A stretch of DNA of 64,000 nucleotides from Synaphobranchus kaupii (taxonomy: Eukaryota > Chordata > Actinopteri > Anguilliformes > Synaphobranchidae): the NCBI GenBank assembly GCA_029718625.1, contig CM056391.1, forward strand, positions 9,416,416 through 9,480,415, given 5' to 3'. The translations under genes and the position numbers were made by a program. The notes beneath the pieces were generated by a model. That model had not been told where the DNA came from, did not search any database, and saw nothing but the letters and a program-made list of their open reading frames with translations. This document shows positions 25,071 to 37,094 of the stretch, piece by piece. Every line of letters begins with the position of its first letter. Position 1 is the stretch's first letter.

Positions 25071-25334
25071 TATTTCATAGTGCCTGGTGCTTATGACTAA
25101 AAATGTTAGAAGATATCTGAAAATAGTTACATGGACCTCAGAGTTTGGCCTTTATAATGCAGTTGTTTTATAGTGTATTTGCTTAGAATAAGCTTGTTAC
25201 TCTGAATATGAGCTTATTCTAAGCAAATACACTACAAAGCACCTGCATTATAAAGGCCAAACTCTGAGGTCCATGTAACTATTTTCAGATATCCTCAAAC
25301 ATTTTTAGTCATAAGCACCAGGCACTATGAAATA
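25071..25334. repeat. Long near-perfect hairpin, 124-bp arms, 16-nt loop
   Basis: The arm 25071-25194 is the reverse complement of 25211-25334 at about 95 percent identity; I count about six mismatches by eye. The loop is 25195-25210. The outer ends read TATTTCATAGTGCCTGG and its mirror CCAGGCACTATGAAATA. The inner ends are CTTAGAATAAGCT and AGCTTATTCTAAG. No gene inside. Likely a fold-back element or a recent inverted duplication. Confidence 0.95.
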
Positions 25335-26067
25335 TCACACTTCTGTAAATACAGTATGTATTACAGTGATTTGTATTTGTGCAAAGTATTTGCTCAAGGA
25401 AACAATAGCCATTAACATCCCTCTTAGCATTACCTTTCAACGAGAGACTCAATTTTTGACCCATTACTTCACAGTATATTTTTTATGTTAAATTGATGAT
25501 TTTTTTAAAAAGGTAATGTAGTCCAAAATTAAACTTTGCTGCCCACACATTAGTCACTTACAATAAAGGCAATGCAGCTGGTACAGCATTTGGCTTTTTT
25601 AATCCTCACAAAGTTATGTCAAAAAATATGACCAGCAGCATTTATTTTAATGTGCACTGAATAAGAGATTAGTGGTTTGCCCAGATTTGTTCTGCCCAGA
25701 TTTGTAATGAAAACAGGGAAATGAACACAAGATTGAACATTGTCATTTCTCATGTAGTTCACAACATGCCTGCATTAATCTGAAGAATGGCATACCAAAG
25801 GTGCACTAACATACACAAAGAGACTAATTATGTTATGCCAACCTCTAATATCATGGTGTTCATTTGGTGCCAAATGATGATATATAGGAGCAACATTACT
25901 ATGCATAATGCATAATCACTTTTGGGATTTGAGTGACCAGGTCAATTTTTTTATTTTTTATTTATTAATTTGAAGACATTTAATTCACATTACAGTACAT
26001 GAACCTTCCAGAATCTGTTGGTCTAAACCATAAAATTGGATAAAAAAAACATTCCTCTTCTTTTTAC
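25335..26067. other. Non-coding stretch, nothing recognised
   Basis: AT-rich, no feature recognised. Confidence 0.5.
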
Positions 26068-26121
<54 letters not shown>

Positions 26122-26134
26122 CATTATTATTATT
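26068..26134. repeat. Microsatellite (ATT)n
   Basis: About 22 ATT units with one ATC interruption near 26121. Confidence 0.95.
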
Positions 26135-26639
26135 GGTTAAAATAGGGCCAGTATACAGGCAGGGTAGTTCTGAACAGTATCACTTGGGTTATCTCGGCCA
26201 AACTGAATTTCATACAGGGCTTGCTACGAGTGACAATTTGTCCTTGACTTCTTGACAGAATGAGATTATGTGGGATTCACTATTTCATTCAATGATGAAT
26301 TGGACACATTTCTCACATGCTGGATAGAATCTGTAATATATGAGAGCATTGCGTTTCAAGTTGCAATATCCTGGCTTATATTCTGAATAATGCACTTCTT
26401 CTAAGGCCCCTGTAAAAAAAAATGTACGTATTTAACAACTTTATTTTAGCACCATTCTGCCCCTAGAGATTTTATCAAATCACCATTTTGTAGATTCCAC
26501 ATTAGTTGCATTCAAGGCAGAATTTGTCTCTCCCGCATTAAGTTTTTATAAATAATTGACTTACTCCAGGAAGCTTTATTCCCATAAGTAATTCAAGATC
26601 CACCAATAAGTCCTTAATGTCTCCCTCCTCCAATTAAAG
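26135..26639. other. Non-coding stretch, nothing recognised
   Basis: No coding frame. The last 100 bases (26540-26640) are compact AT-rich motif DNA (TAATTCAAG, CCAATTAAAG) next to the CpG-rich segment. Confidence 0.4.
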
Positions 26640-27330
26640 TGGTATCTGCCAGGAAACGGCGGATTTCATGCCCTGCTTCATATCCATCCTCTACGGAGCA
26701 CAGCTGCACAGGATGACGTCCCTCGCACGGCCCCGGACAAACAAAAGGCTGAAGTCGTGGAAAAAGATAAATTCCACTTCCGTTAGAGGAAGCCAGTGTT
26801 GCGCGCGCGCGCCTTCTGAGAGCTCGCCGTATGTGGCCGCTCGCTCCGCGGGGGCCCCGGCGATATCGAAAGCCGATTTTTTTTTTTTTTCGCGGGCGAC
26901 AGACGAAACGTGGCCGATTTAATTATTTACGACGACGGGCTGAATTAGCCGAAGTGCGCTGCTCTGAGAAGCGAACGTCTCCCTCGGTAAAAAAGGGACA
27001 GGGATACACCCGACACGGGCGTTATGCATTAGCCATCGAGAGGAGTAAAGCCATCATTGGAAATCAATATGTCCTCTCACGAAAACAAGATCATTCACTG
27101 CCGCCCAGAGTAAGCCGGGCTCGCGTTTGACTAATGGGCCCCTTCGCTGTAGGGCCCGACGCCCGCGGATGAAGAGCGGAGAGGAATAATGTGCGCTACG
27201 GGGTCCCGCAGCGTCTATATAAGGGCCCCTGACACATTTCCAACGGTTGAACGTATGAATGTAAATGGGTTTTTTGCGCCGCCATATTGTCTGGTCCTTG
27301 CGCTGTGTTTCTTCCCTCCACTTCAAACAT
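26640..27330. promoter_or_regulatory. CpG-rich island with TATA-like box
   Basis: This is the most CpG-dense DNA in the window: GCGCGCGCGCGC at 26801-26812, CGCTCCGCGGGG and CCCGGCGATATCG near 26845-26870, and repeated CG through 27180. At about 27216 the sequence TCTATATAAGGGCCCC resembles a TATA box in plus orientation, about 30 bp before a plausible start near 27245. GCCGCCATATTGT at 27279 resembles a YY1-type site. No exon follows that I recognise. It could be a promoter, an unmethylated enhancer or a conserved non-coding element. Confidence 0.45.
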
Positions 27331-27639
27331 GGTTACCGTGCCGACTTTTCCCAAATGCGGTCTTCTGGTTTTCTACCGCAATAATTTATATATATTAGAA
27401 GAAAAATGTCAGTTGGGACATGATCCTTATTATTTTGTTGCTTTCCCCATAATATAATCCCCCGGTGCATTAGATATGATTTTTAATGTATTAATACTTG
27501 TCAGATTATAAATTATTATTAAATAGCCCAAGGATTCCTCATATTTTCAGATGAATATAACAAGAAAATATGTCTTTAAGTAAATATACAGTACACATAT
27601 ACATTACATACAACATGTAGAAACTTTCCTCCCAATATT
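27331..27639. other. AT-rich flank, nothing recognised
   Basis: No feature recognised between the CpG-rich island and the tRNA-headed repeat. Confidence 0.4.
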
Positions 27640-28015
27640 GTGCCTTCTGCCAGTCACCACCTGCATAGCAAAAGTGCCTGCATAAGGATAGCACAGTTGA
27701 TTCACAGCAAGAAGGTCCTGGGTTTGAATCCAGGCCAGGGGCCTTTCTGTGTGAAGTTTGTATGTTCTCCCTGTGTCCGCGTGGGTTTACTTTGGGTACT
27801 CTGGTTTCCTCCCACAATCCAAAGACATGCAGGTTAGGCTAACTGGAGACTCCAAATTGCCCATAAGTGTGAGTGTGTGTCAGTGAATGGTGTATGTGCC
27901 CTGTAATGGTTTGGCAACCTGTCCTGAGGCTATTTCTGCCTTTTGCCCATTGCATGATGGGATAGGCTCCAGCTGCCTACCCCCACTCCCCACAGGACCC
28001 TGACTGACCACAAGA
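27640..28015 (+). repeat. tRNA-headed dispersed repeat (family B, copy 1)
   Basis: The head contains a B-box-like word inside CCTGGGTTTGAATCCAGG. It is followed by the characteristic fish-repeat body TGTATGTTCTCCCTGTG, TTTCCTCCCACAATCC, AAAGACATGCAGGTTAGGCT, AACTGGAGACTCC, and the tail GGGATAGGCTCCAGCTGCC. I recognise the body as a common teleost dispersed repeat but do not assign a name. It is probably a SINE or a tail of an RTE-type LINE. A shorter copy is at about 45790-45980. Confidence 0.8.
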
Positions 28016-28668
28016 GTCCTAACAATTACAATGTTAATTATTTCACTCTAGCATAGATATTTTTTCATAACATTTCTTTGTTTCGGTATATGTTGAATAC
28101 ATTGGGTATAGCTGCATTTCTGAACCATGTGACATGAGATGTAATGTCATGGAGCTTTAGTGTGGGTCAGTACAGGCTTGAGAGCTCAAATTAGCAGTCA
28201 GAGAATGGTTGTTATTTGAATGTAACCCCAACGTATTTGTTGACAACTGTCTTTGTCATGGGGATCATTAAGTTAGTAAAAGATCAAGCTTGTGAATGAA
28301 AAGCAATTAAAAAATATGTCCAGTCGATGCATTACTCACGAGAGGGTGGGCCCGTTTGACCCATGAAATATTGCCATGGGAATTTACTGTCTGCCAAGTT
28401 TGTGGCCAAGTCTGCCAGAGCAAAAGTTTGGGAGCTGTGATGTATGTGGTTGTCCTTTTTATTTCGAGGGGCATGGGATCAATGCCACATCTAGGCACTG
28501 ACGCCATTCTGTAACAGCTCACCCGAACAGTGAGGCTGAATAGCAGTGGGCTAAATGACAAGGTGGCCATTTTAAAGTGGCACAAGCCCCCAACCTTGTC
28601 TCCTTCGCCAATCCAAAATTGAAATTCACACTGAAGCCCAATGCCGGTTTTGACAACCGTTTGATTGG
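28016..28668. other. Non-coding stretch, nothing recognised
   Basis: No coding frame with a recognisable product. Confidence 0.45.
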
Positions 28669-29425
28669 TTAAAGGCATACTGAACTTTGTTAGAACATAA
28701 TGTTGTATAGCTACCTGGCCCCCGATATGATCGGAATATTCAAGTATTCAAATATTTAAGTTCACCTTCATGACTTGCTCCAGTGGTCAGCAACTGGCAG
28801 ATGAAGAATTATGTGTTTTCTCTGTCCGTTCATGCCCATTGCATAAACAGGTTTCAAAAGCACACTTTTAGCACATAAATAAATGCTAACAGTGCGGATT
28901 ATGCCGATATACAAAATCAAGACATCAAGAACCATACGTTTGAAAAGATAAAAAGCTCCATTTCCACTTTTTCCAAACAAAGGTTTGGAGGAAGATCCAG
29001 TCGTTAGCTTATTAACTTCCTTGTTTCGATCTTGTGCCCGTAAGGGTCCCACTCACTTGCTGAAGCATGCATAAGTAAACAAAACGAGCGGCAAAGAAGC
29101 TAGCAACAGTTGCTATTTCTCAGAAAATAGTTCTTCAAAACCAAATCAAAATCAAAAATTGGTTCAAACGTTTCAAATGTATGGTTCTTGATGGCGTTAT
29201 TTTGTATATCGGCATAATCCACATTGTTTGCATTTGTTTATGTGCTAAAAGTGTGCTTTTGAGACCTGTTTCAGCATGCAATGGAAGTGAATGGAGAGGG
29301 AGAAACCGTCATACCCGTCATTCTTCGCCGGCCAGTTGCTGACCACTGGAGCAAGTCATGAAGGTCATATCGGGGCCAGGTAGCTATACAACATTATATT
29401 CTAACAAAGTTCAGTATGCTTTTAA
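28669..29425. mobile_element. TTAA-flanked MITE with long terminal inverted repeats (family C)
   Basis: TTAA lies at both edges (28669-28672 and 29422-29425). The terminal inverted repeats are about 250 bp each, starting AGGCATACTGAACTTTG on the left and AAGCATACTGAACTTTG on the inverted right. The left arm carries about 35 extra bases near 28731-28765 not found in the right arm. Termini after TTAA that start A(A/G)G fit T2/Kolobok-like MITEs; piggyBac is the alternative. No coding capacity. A fragment of the same family is at 48847-48910. Confidence 0.85.
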
Positions 29426-32393
29426 TAAGCTCAGCCAGGAAAAGGATTAACAACAGGAACTGCATATTGCTTGTGATGTTCTGCAGCAGAGCAAGGGGAC
29501 CATGTGTTAGTTAAGTCAGTTAAAATTAAACATGAATCATGTTTCTTACACAAAGAATAGTCTTGTGCTGAGTCATGTAGCGGAGGCAGAGAACGTCACA
29601 TTGTAAGCCTAAGGAAGATATAAACCTCTTATTGCTGGAAAACGTGAAGGACCCCACACACCGTTTAAGGAAATAAAACGAAAAAAAATGTATTTCATGC
29701 TTATGGTTTAACAAATCGTGCCTCTCGAGTACTGTTCAGTTGAAGCGGAACTTCCTAAGCACACACCAAGACAATGATTTTTACACGGAATATTTACACA
29801 CTTCCTGGATTATCTTTCAAGTGGATTTTAAAGATAATCATTTTTCAAGTGACATTGTCTTGTGGCACGTTCCCTGGAACGTGAAAGGAACCCAAATTGA
29901 TTTCATTTTTTCTCTGACAGCTCTCCTTATTTCTGTCCTCACAGAAATACTTTTATTTTGCTTTGTTTGGCTTTAAATGTGAGTATTATGAACTGTACAT
30001 CAGTTTACCTTCATATCAGATGTAATTACATCCATTGTAATTACATCAGACGCTATTTCTACAAAAGATATCCTTGCAAATTAGAGAGAAAGACCATTTT
30101 AATTCAATGGAGCTATGCCACAGAAAGAAAGAAAAAGAACCAAGGTAGTAAAATAATCTCAAGGAGACTGTCTTCCAAACTAATTTAATGGGTTTCTTTA
30201 TTTCTTTTTCTCTTCTCTTTGATTCATTTGCTTGCAGCCTTCATATTTGTAAATAAACTCATTTTGTGAGATATGTGAACTATCAGCTTAAATTGCTTTG
30301 TAGTTCATGTTTTCCCCTTGCGTGTTTTAATGTAATTGCAGTTTCAATTAACAAGGATGAGTTTTAATTGCACAAGCCCACATTTATATAGATTCTTCTT
30401 AAGCCACACTGTGAATGTAAAAGCAGTTTCACTAAATTAATTGAGTGTCAGCTTCGAATATGTCATTATAACTCAATTACAGAGAGTGAAAAAGGGTTTC
30501 ATTTAAAGTTGAAGTCCAGTGAATACTTGAACAGATTAAGTTGCCCTACTCAAATGGTTCAAAGCGATCACATTTGAGTAAAGTTTTAGAGTGCAAACAG
30601 TGAACAATATCTACTCTACAGGAACCTTTTCTAGTTAAAACATTTTCCTATTTACATTATTTTAAATGCACATTCTCGAAGAGGGTTGTATGTTGTGAAA
30701 CATGAGTAATGCATTTGAAAACAAGTACTTAATATTAATTTCACTCATTTCAGAGAGCTAGTAGGAAAATAAGTCAATGCGATCTCAATGAAGTTATGAG
30801 AGATTGTGTCATTTAAGCAAGATCATGGTAGCAGGCTTGATTGATTTGTTACCATTAGATCCTATTATTGGAGATCTCGCCTTGGCCATTTGGTGTTATA
30901 TATGAATGGCCGTAGTTAAGGCAAATCAATCAATCAATGTCAAGGCAAGTTCGCATGGCTTTGCCATCGTACATGAGAAAAATAGATTCAATGTACCTCA
31001 GTTTCATATTACATTCCATTCTCCATTTGAAATATGTATGAGGCACATTATGCGGGTCCAAATTATTTTTTTGCACTGACCTTGTTGGCTTTTGTCATTC
31101 ATCACACTTTGGTAGAGAGCAGAAAGGAGAGGAAGAGTTTCAGGAAAAGTAATTCCGTTAAAACATCGACCCGAGTGACTTCTGTCCTTGACACTCGATG
31201 CCTGACTGCTGATTCTCGAGTGCACATTTCATTTTGCGACGTATGATTAGCTATCAACCCTTATCATGCCGTTGCTAGACGCAGCCCACTCTGTGTTAAG
31301 GATGGAGATCACTCTGTAAGGTGCTGTTGAACTCTTTAATTCAGAACTTGAGTATAAAGGCAAAAGTGTAACTGTGAGTGTGGTATGAAAGTGAAAGAAT
31401 AACAATTAAGGCAACATGTTCCCCACGCACACATGCACACACACGCACACAGGATAAAGGTTAATTGGCTTGCTGTTATTTAAAAGGCCTTGTTCTTAGG
31501 CTTAATGTAGGACTGTGTTCTTGCTAGCTGTGGGCGTGTGTTTTTCTCTTTTCTGTTGTGGACGTTTTATCTGCGTTTTTCTGTGGAGTTTCGATTAATG
31601 TTTTCCCCCATTTGTTGTTTTTATGATAATTCTCTGGTGCTTTGGTGCCCAGGATCAATAAAAGGCGGCAAGACAATTATCCTTTTTGTTTGCCATATGC
31701 CACATTTGAGCCTTATTTAAAATAGCATTATAGTAAACAGACTGTGGTCCAGATTGAGGTTGTGCATGACAGTTTTTTCTTCTTTTTTTCTTTTCTTTTT
31801 TTTTGAACAGCCCGCATTCTACTTCCAACTGCCCCTGCTCTCATTCTGTGTACCTAATCTTCCTACTGCATTGGCCAATTATCCCTCAGGGGGTGCTCCT
31901 CCCCCAATCAGAAGCCTCTGAACTTGGTAACGGAATTGCATGGTGCTGAGGCATTTCATCTGGCACTGAAATGCCTATGCACTGTCAATTAGGAAATTAC
32001 CTCCTTAAAGAAGGATGATGAGGCATTCACGCACGGCAAGCTACCAGTCTTATGCACACTGCACAGTGCTGTAAATCCCCTATATTACATTCAGCTCCAT
32101 GTGAGATGTTGAGACTGTTTATTATGGCAGTTGCTGTTACAGAAATAGACTTACATACTACTACAGTAACGCATCGTCATAGCAGTGCTTATTAATGAAT
32201 ATCTGCTTTATTTGTTGCTGGTAAGGGTTTGCTTTTAAATACTCTGCTGCACTGTTCATAAACCGCCATTTGACAGATATACTTTTCTTTAGAGATTTTC
32301 TTTTGATTGCAATTAAGATTAAGTTTTGCAGATAAAAACGGAAAGGTAAATTAAGCTTGCTTCCAGTTCTACACAATTCAATCATTATTTACC
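29426..32393. other. Unique AT-rich stretch, possibly regulatory in places
   Basis: No gene or repeat family recognised. Segments near 30840-30980 and 31850-32070 are non-repetitive with compact motif-like words and no ORF. A short (CA)n-like run is at 31428-31452. Confidence 0.35.
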
Positions 32394-32764
32394 TTAAAGC
32401 TGCAGTAGGCAAGTTTGAAAATATACAAGGCAAAAAGACTTCCCCCTTTTGCTCTCCTCCCTCCTATCTCTCTCCTAAGCCCCTCCCACCAAATGATGCG
32501 CCAGTGCACGCGCAGAGACAGGCAGACAGGGAGGGGTTTATTCTACAGGGAGGCTATATTGCTTGTAGATAGCTGCCCTGATTGGTTGGTTTTTAGAAGA
32601 CCGGCTTGAGATTTTTTGACAGTCTTATTCAGAGCCCAGGACACTCACAGAAACTGGATTTTTCCCGAGAACACTTGATTTATTGATAGCTGATGGGATA
32701 TAATGAATACATTTAATAATTTTGCCAGAATTATATCAAAAAATCTTCCCTACTCCACCTTTAA
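32394..32764. mobile_element. TTAA-flanked MITE (family D)
   Basis: TTAA at 32394-32397 is followed by AGCTGCAGTAGGCAAG. TTAA at 32761-32764 is preceded by the mirror of AGGTGGAGTAGGGAAG. These termini of 16 or more bp with a few mismatches, inside TTAA duplications, again fit a T2/Kolobok-like or piggyBac-like MITE. The inside is C-rich near 32440-32500 with no transposase. A single end of similar sequence (TTAAGCTGCAGTAGGGAAA) occurs at 56269. Confidence 0.7.
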
Positions 32765-34259
32765 ATTAATGTTATGATTGCTGGGGAAATACAATAATTA
32801 ATTACTTTAATATTACTTACTATTGTGACTCTGGGGACTTATAAATATTATGGGAATTGAGTTCAGTTCTTGGGGACATGATTAAGGTAATATTTTCACG
32901 TTCAATAAATAATTTATTAGGTGATTTATTGGTATTGGTTTCTTTATTCTTCAAGATTTATTCAAATTGTTGTATACATATCACATCACAACATGCTTAT
33001 CATATGCCCCAACAAAAAAAAGCATTTTAGAGAAAGAGAGGGGAGATGTTGAGTAAGGAGGTCTTAAGAAGGAAGCAGAGCTTATGAAGCATATATTTTT
33101 GATGTAACTGTATTACAAATGGGCTGTATTATAAATGATCATCTCAAGAAAAAATTCTCAAAGTTACAAAGTTACTCATGCATAGCCTACAAGGTAATTA
33201 ATTAAAACTTGCAAAAGCTAGGCTTGCCATTAAAAGTAGTGATATCAAAATGAGGCCAAGTTACAGCAAACAATATTGGCTGCAATCGTAGCTCACACTA
33301 ATTAAACTATCTGTATTCCAAAGCAATGCTGCCCAATCATTCCTAAATTATTTAAAGTAATTTGGCTCTGTGTTTTTTCATCTTACCATCTAAAGAGAAT
33401 GTGCTCGGTGCTGTATAGGTACAGGGCATGCCCCGCCAAGCCGTAACTTGGTGGATGTCATGCCTGCCATCCCAATTGCAGTACAAGAGTTTTAAACTAA
33501 TGTTTAAGTGCAGTGTTCTGCAGTCACATTATGAATTATGATTGACTCTATCTGGGTTTAAGTGTAAGTATTCATTTAGAGAAAGGTAGGTAATTGGATA
33601 ATAGCAGTAATTATACCAGCCATTATTTTCCCCTTCATATTATTTTGTAGCAAATTAAAAACTATATGTATACAAATCATACGACACTTTGTATGGTAAT
33701 GTAATTGAATGTTCATAAATGTCCATATAACGTAATATTGAAACTGCATTGTAATGCACGCTCCTCATAATAATAATATTATTATCCACAAATGGTTTCC
33801 TATTGCTTCATTTTGTCTGATTATGTCGGGGAAATGCTCTGTTTTAAGCCTGAAGTATCTGGTTAATGTAATGAATGCATTATCTACTGCGCAAAATGAA
33901 TACATATTGCTTGAGACGCTCATTTAAAATTGTAATACTAATTTGAACTCGGATGGAACAATTAAGATTAAAAACCAAAAGCATCGTTCAAATGCAGAGG
34001 CTACAGAACATTGCAAATGACCTCGGTGCCATTAGAAGGCTCTGGGAGCTCACTTGCCTCGCCTTTTAAACCAGTGTGGGAGCCCCACAGGCCTCTCCTC
34101 TGGGCTCTTGAATGACAACGCATTAGAGTGCAAAGGCTCACACTCCAAAAAATAAATAAATACATAAAAATATAGTATATCTGAGTGTATCTCAGCTCGA
34201 AGCCATTGAATAATTGCGGCTCTGGGAGGAACAAAGAGATGGGGAAAATGGTAGCAGAA

Positions 34260-34261
<2 letters not shown>
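32765..34261. other. Non-coding stretch, nothing firmly recognised
   Basis: AT-rich unique DNA. The last part (34000-34150) is GC-balanced and compact, flanking the GA repeat. No ORF of note. Confidence 0.4.

Positions 34262-34315
<54 letters not shown>
34262..34315. repeat. Microsatellite (GA)n
   Basis: About 27 GA units. Confidence 0.95.
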
Positions 34316-34317
<2 letters not shown>

Positions 34318-34453
34318 CTGTCCCCTCTGGTGGAGAAGCTAATGAACTCCAGGACTCTTCGGCTCTCCTGTGTAAACTTATCAATTATAAGGAGGGCTCC
34401 GCTAATGAGATCCCAAGCCAGTTTGGGGAGATGAATAACAAGTGTGTGGGCTG

Positions 34454-34454
<1 letters not shown>

Positions 34455-34514
<60 letters not shown>
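34455..34514. repeat. Microsatellite (TG)n
   Basis: 30 TG units, 140 bp after the GA repeat. The DNA between them (34316-34454) is non-repetitive. Confidence 0.95.
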
Positions 34515-34515
<1 letters not shown>

Positions 34516-36644
34516 CACGACGGTCCCGCTGTCCCTGTGAAAGGATCATTTGAGTGAGTGAATGCATTTCCAGAAATACAAAGTTACATATGCTGGGCAA
34601 AAAAAAAAACAAAGGCCCCCCGGTGGAAGTTGCCCCTGGATCTCCCTACATGGGCTAAGCCTCTGATGTTAAGCAATGATGTTAAGTCGTGCCCCTGGTC
34701 ATGATCAAAGCATTATATACATTAGCAAAGCATTAAATAAGCAGTTAAAATTAAACCACACTGAATACTGTGTTAAACAAAACTGTGTAAAACCTCTCCT
34801 GACCATGGCGCCGCAGAATCATAATGAATTGCAAAGTGTGTGTGCGATTATGTGTGTGTATGTTTCAATGACTTCATAAATATACAATGTCAAGATGGAG
34901 TTTGGAATATTTTGTGAATGCTTATATTGTTTCATACGATAAAAACATTTTCTTCCATCTCTATGCTAAAAAGAAAATGAAAGGTCATTGTTTTAGGTCA
35001 TTATTTACACAAAGTTAGCTTTAACCTTTAGCTTGCCTATTTTCGATGTGCTCCAATGTGCGTTGAATAGTATAGACTTTTTTTTTACCCAGCAAGGGTT
35101 TCTTTTATTTTCAGCGCATTCCTTGTATTTTGCAATGGCTTTTTTGAAATGTTCCTCAAGTGTTACCTTGCTAAAAAACATATATTAATAAATAAAATAA
35201 AATACATGAAGAAATAAAAACTTTTCTACTAAAGAGGAGTAAATTCTTTCTTTTCTAATTCTCAACCTTCCTGGCATCACAGAGGGAGAATTAGATGTCA
35301 TTGATTCTCCATGGTTGGGAAAGACAACTGAGGTACTGACACAAGAGCTTAAATGCTGACCGTGTCAAGCCCATTTTAAACGTTTTAATAAATATCTTTG
35401 GCCTTAATGAAGTCATGGCGAAGTTAAAATCTTTAAAAGAGTTAAAAGTCTCACAAGTCTGTCTCTTTCACTTCCCTTTGTGCATGTGGAATTGTACTTT
35501 GCTGACGCAGCATCTGAGTTTGCGATGGCAAAGTTGATCATTCAGTGGCATTTAATTAGCTGACTGGCCTGAATTGATTCAGCTCTCACTGCGTTGACTT
35601 GAATGAACAAATTATTTATACACCCAAGCTCTTATTTAACCTTCAGATTAAAGGCTCTCATGACAATGTGCCGACTTGATGGGCCCGCAATTTTTGAAAC
35701 CGTCTTACACAAAACTAGACCTGGGCAGAAACTAGCCTGTTCATGACATGGCTAAATGTGGTTTATTACTTCAGGCCTATAAGGTTAAATTTTCAGAAGT
35801 GTAAATTCCAATTTCATAGACATTCATTGAATCGCTTAGTGGTTGTACTGCTCTGATTCTGTTATTTACGCCCGGTGAGCCAGATACAATTATGTAAGGA
35901 AAGAACACAAGGGCACACTAGTTTTAGCCAGGAAGGTCAGGGGGCTGCCAAGACCCACGTTGTGATCTGGTCATGCAAGCACAGGTGAGCGATTAGCTCA
36001 GCGCATCCTTCTACAGAGGAGGGAGGCCAAGGCGGATGGTGGAGGGTTGACGGTCGGTAAAAATCTCCTGGATTAGAGCTACTGGGCTAAACAAGGCGAG
36101 ACAAAGTGCGTCTTGTTTCTCATTTTCTTCAGTTTCAGCAAGGTGAACAAGATTTTCCTTGAGCAATGGATAAACGCTGTAGACCATGCACATGCTCAAA
36201 CAGAAAGCCTGATGGCTGACATTATCATGATACATTTTGTACTGCCAGCTTTTGCATTTTTCACTCGACACAGTAAAAACAATTAGAGGATGTTTAAAAA
36301 TCACAAGTCTGTTTTACAACGTTTCAATTTAGCAAACTGGGCATTCTTTCTATGCCCATTCTACTGCTGTAAGTTCACCTGAGGTTACTTCAGGTGGAAA
36401 TTATCTGCGTAGCTAAAGTTGGCTATTGGCTATTAGCCATTCGCACCATGCTATGCAGATGATCTACCCCCTCGGTGAATTATTTTGTGTAGGTGTAGTA
36501 ATCTGAGTTGTTTCCCTGTTGTTTTGGTTACCAGAGCTCATGTATGCTGCATCAATTGGTCTTGGTCTATCATGATCCAGTGCATTGAGAACTAATTCCC
36601 ACTCCCCAAGGTCTTGCATGTGACTGCTTTGGCTTGTCCATACA
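34515..36644. other. Unique stretch with candidate regulatory DNA
   Basis: No coding frame. The part 35270-35340 and especially 35480-35700 is compact, non-repetitive and rich in TAATTA/CAATTAA-like homeodomain words (TTTAATTAGCTGACTGG and similar). This is the texture of a vertebrate conserved non-coding element, but it was judged by eye only. Confidence 0.3.
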
Positions 36645-36860
36645 AGCATATAGCAGACTTATCCAGGGCGACTGAAACAACTTTCTCATTTTGACATAGT
36701 AAATCCATTTATACAGCTGGATATTTTTACTGAAACATTTTTAGCTTAAGCACTTTGCCCAAATGTACAGCGACAGTGTCCTACCTGGGAATCGAACCTG
36801 CAACCTTTGAGTTACAGGCCCTAGCAGTTCCCAAATCATTATATAAAACATTGCCACTGG
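36645..36860 (-). repeat. tRNA-derived SINE with L2-type tail (minus strand)
   Basis: Read on the minus strand, a tRNA-like head with the B-box word GGTTCGATTCCCAGG (36777-36800 region) is followed by CAGCTGTATAAATGG and ends with the degenerate tail GTCGCCCTGGATAAGTCTGC at 36650-36670. This matches the intact copy at 48388-48610. It is a retrotransposed, non-coding element mobilised by an L2-type LINE in related systems. This copy is decayed in the A-box region. Confidence 0.8.
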
Positions 36861-37094
36861 TGGGATGTTGGGACGTGAAACAAGTTCTCACAAAATTATT
36901 TACATTCTCCTTCTTCCCGTCTGCCATACACACTCACTTGTACTGCACTCCCCTATCGCTGCATTGTATTAAGCCATGGAAATATATTTATATAAATACA
37001 TTATTATTTCTATAAAAATATATATAAAGAAAGCCTTGTGCACAAACGTGTCTTTATCAAAGAGGTGCCGGTTTCAGCAAGATCAAGAAACATG

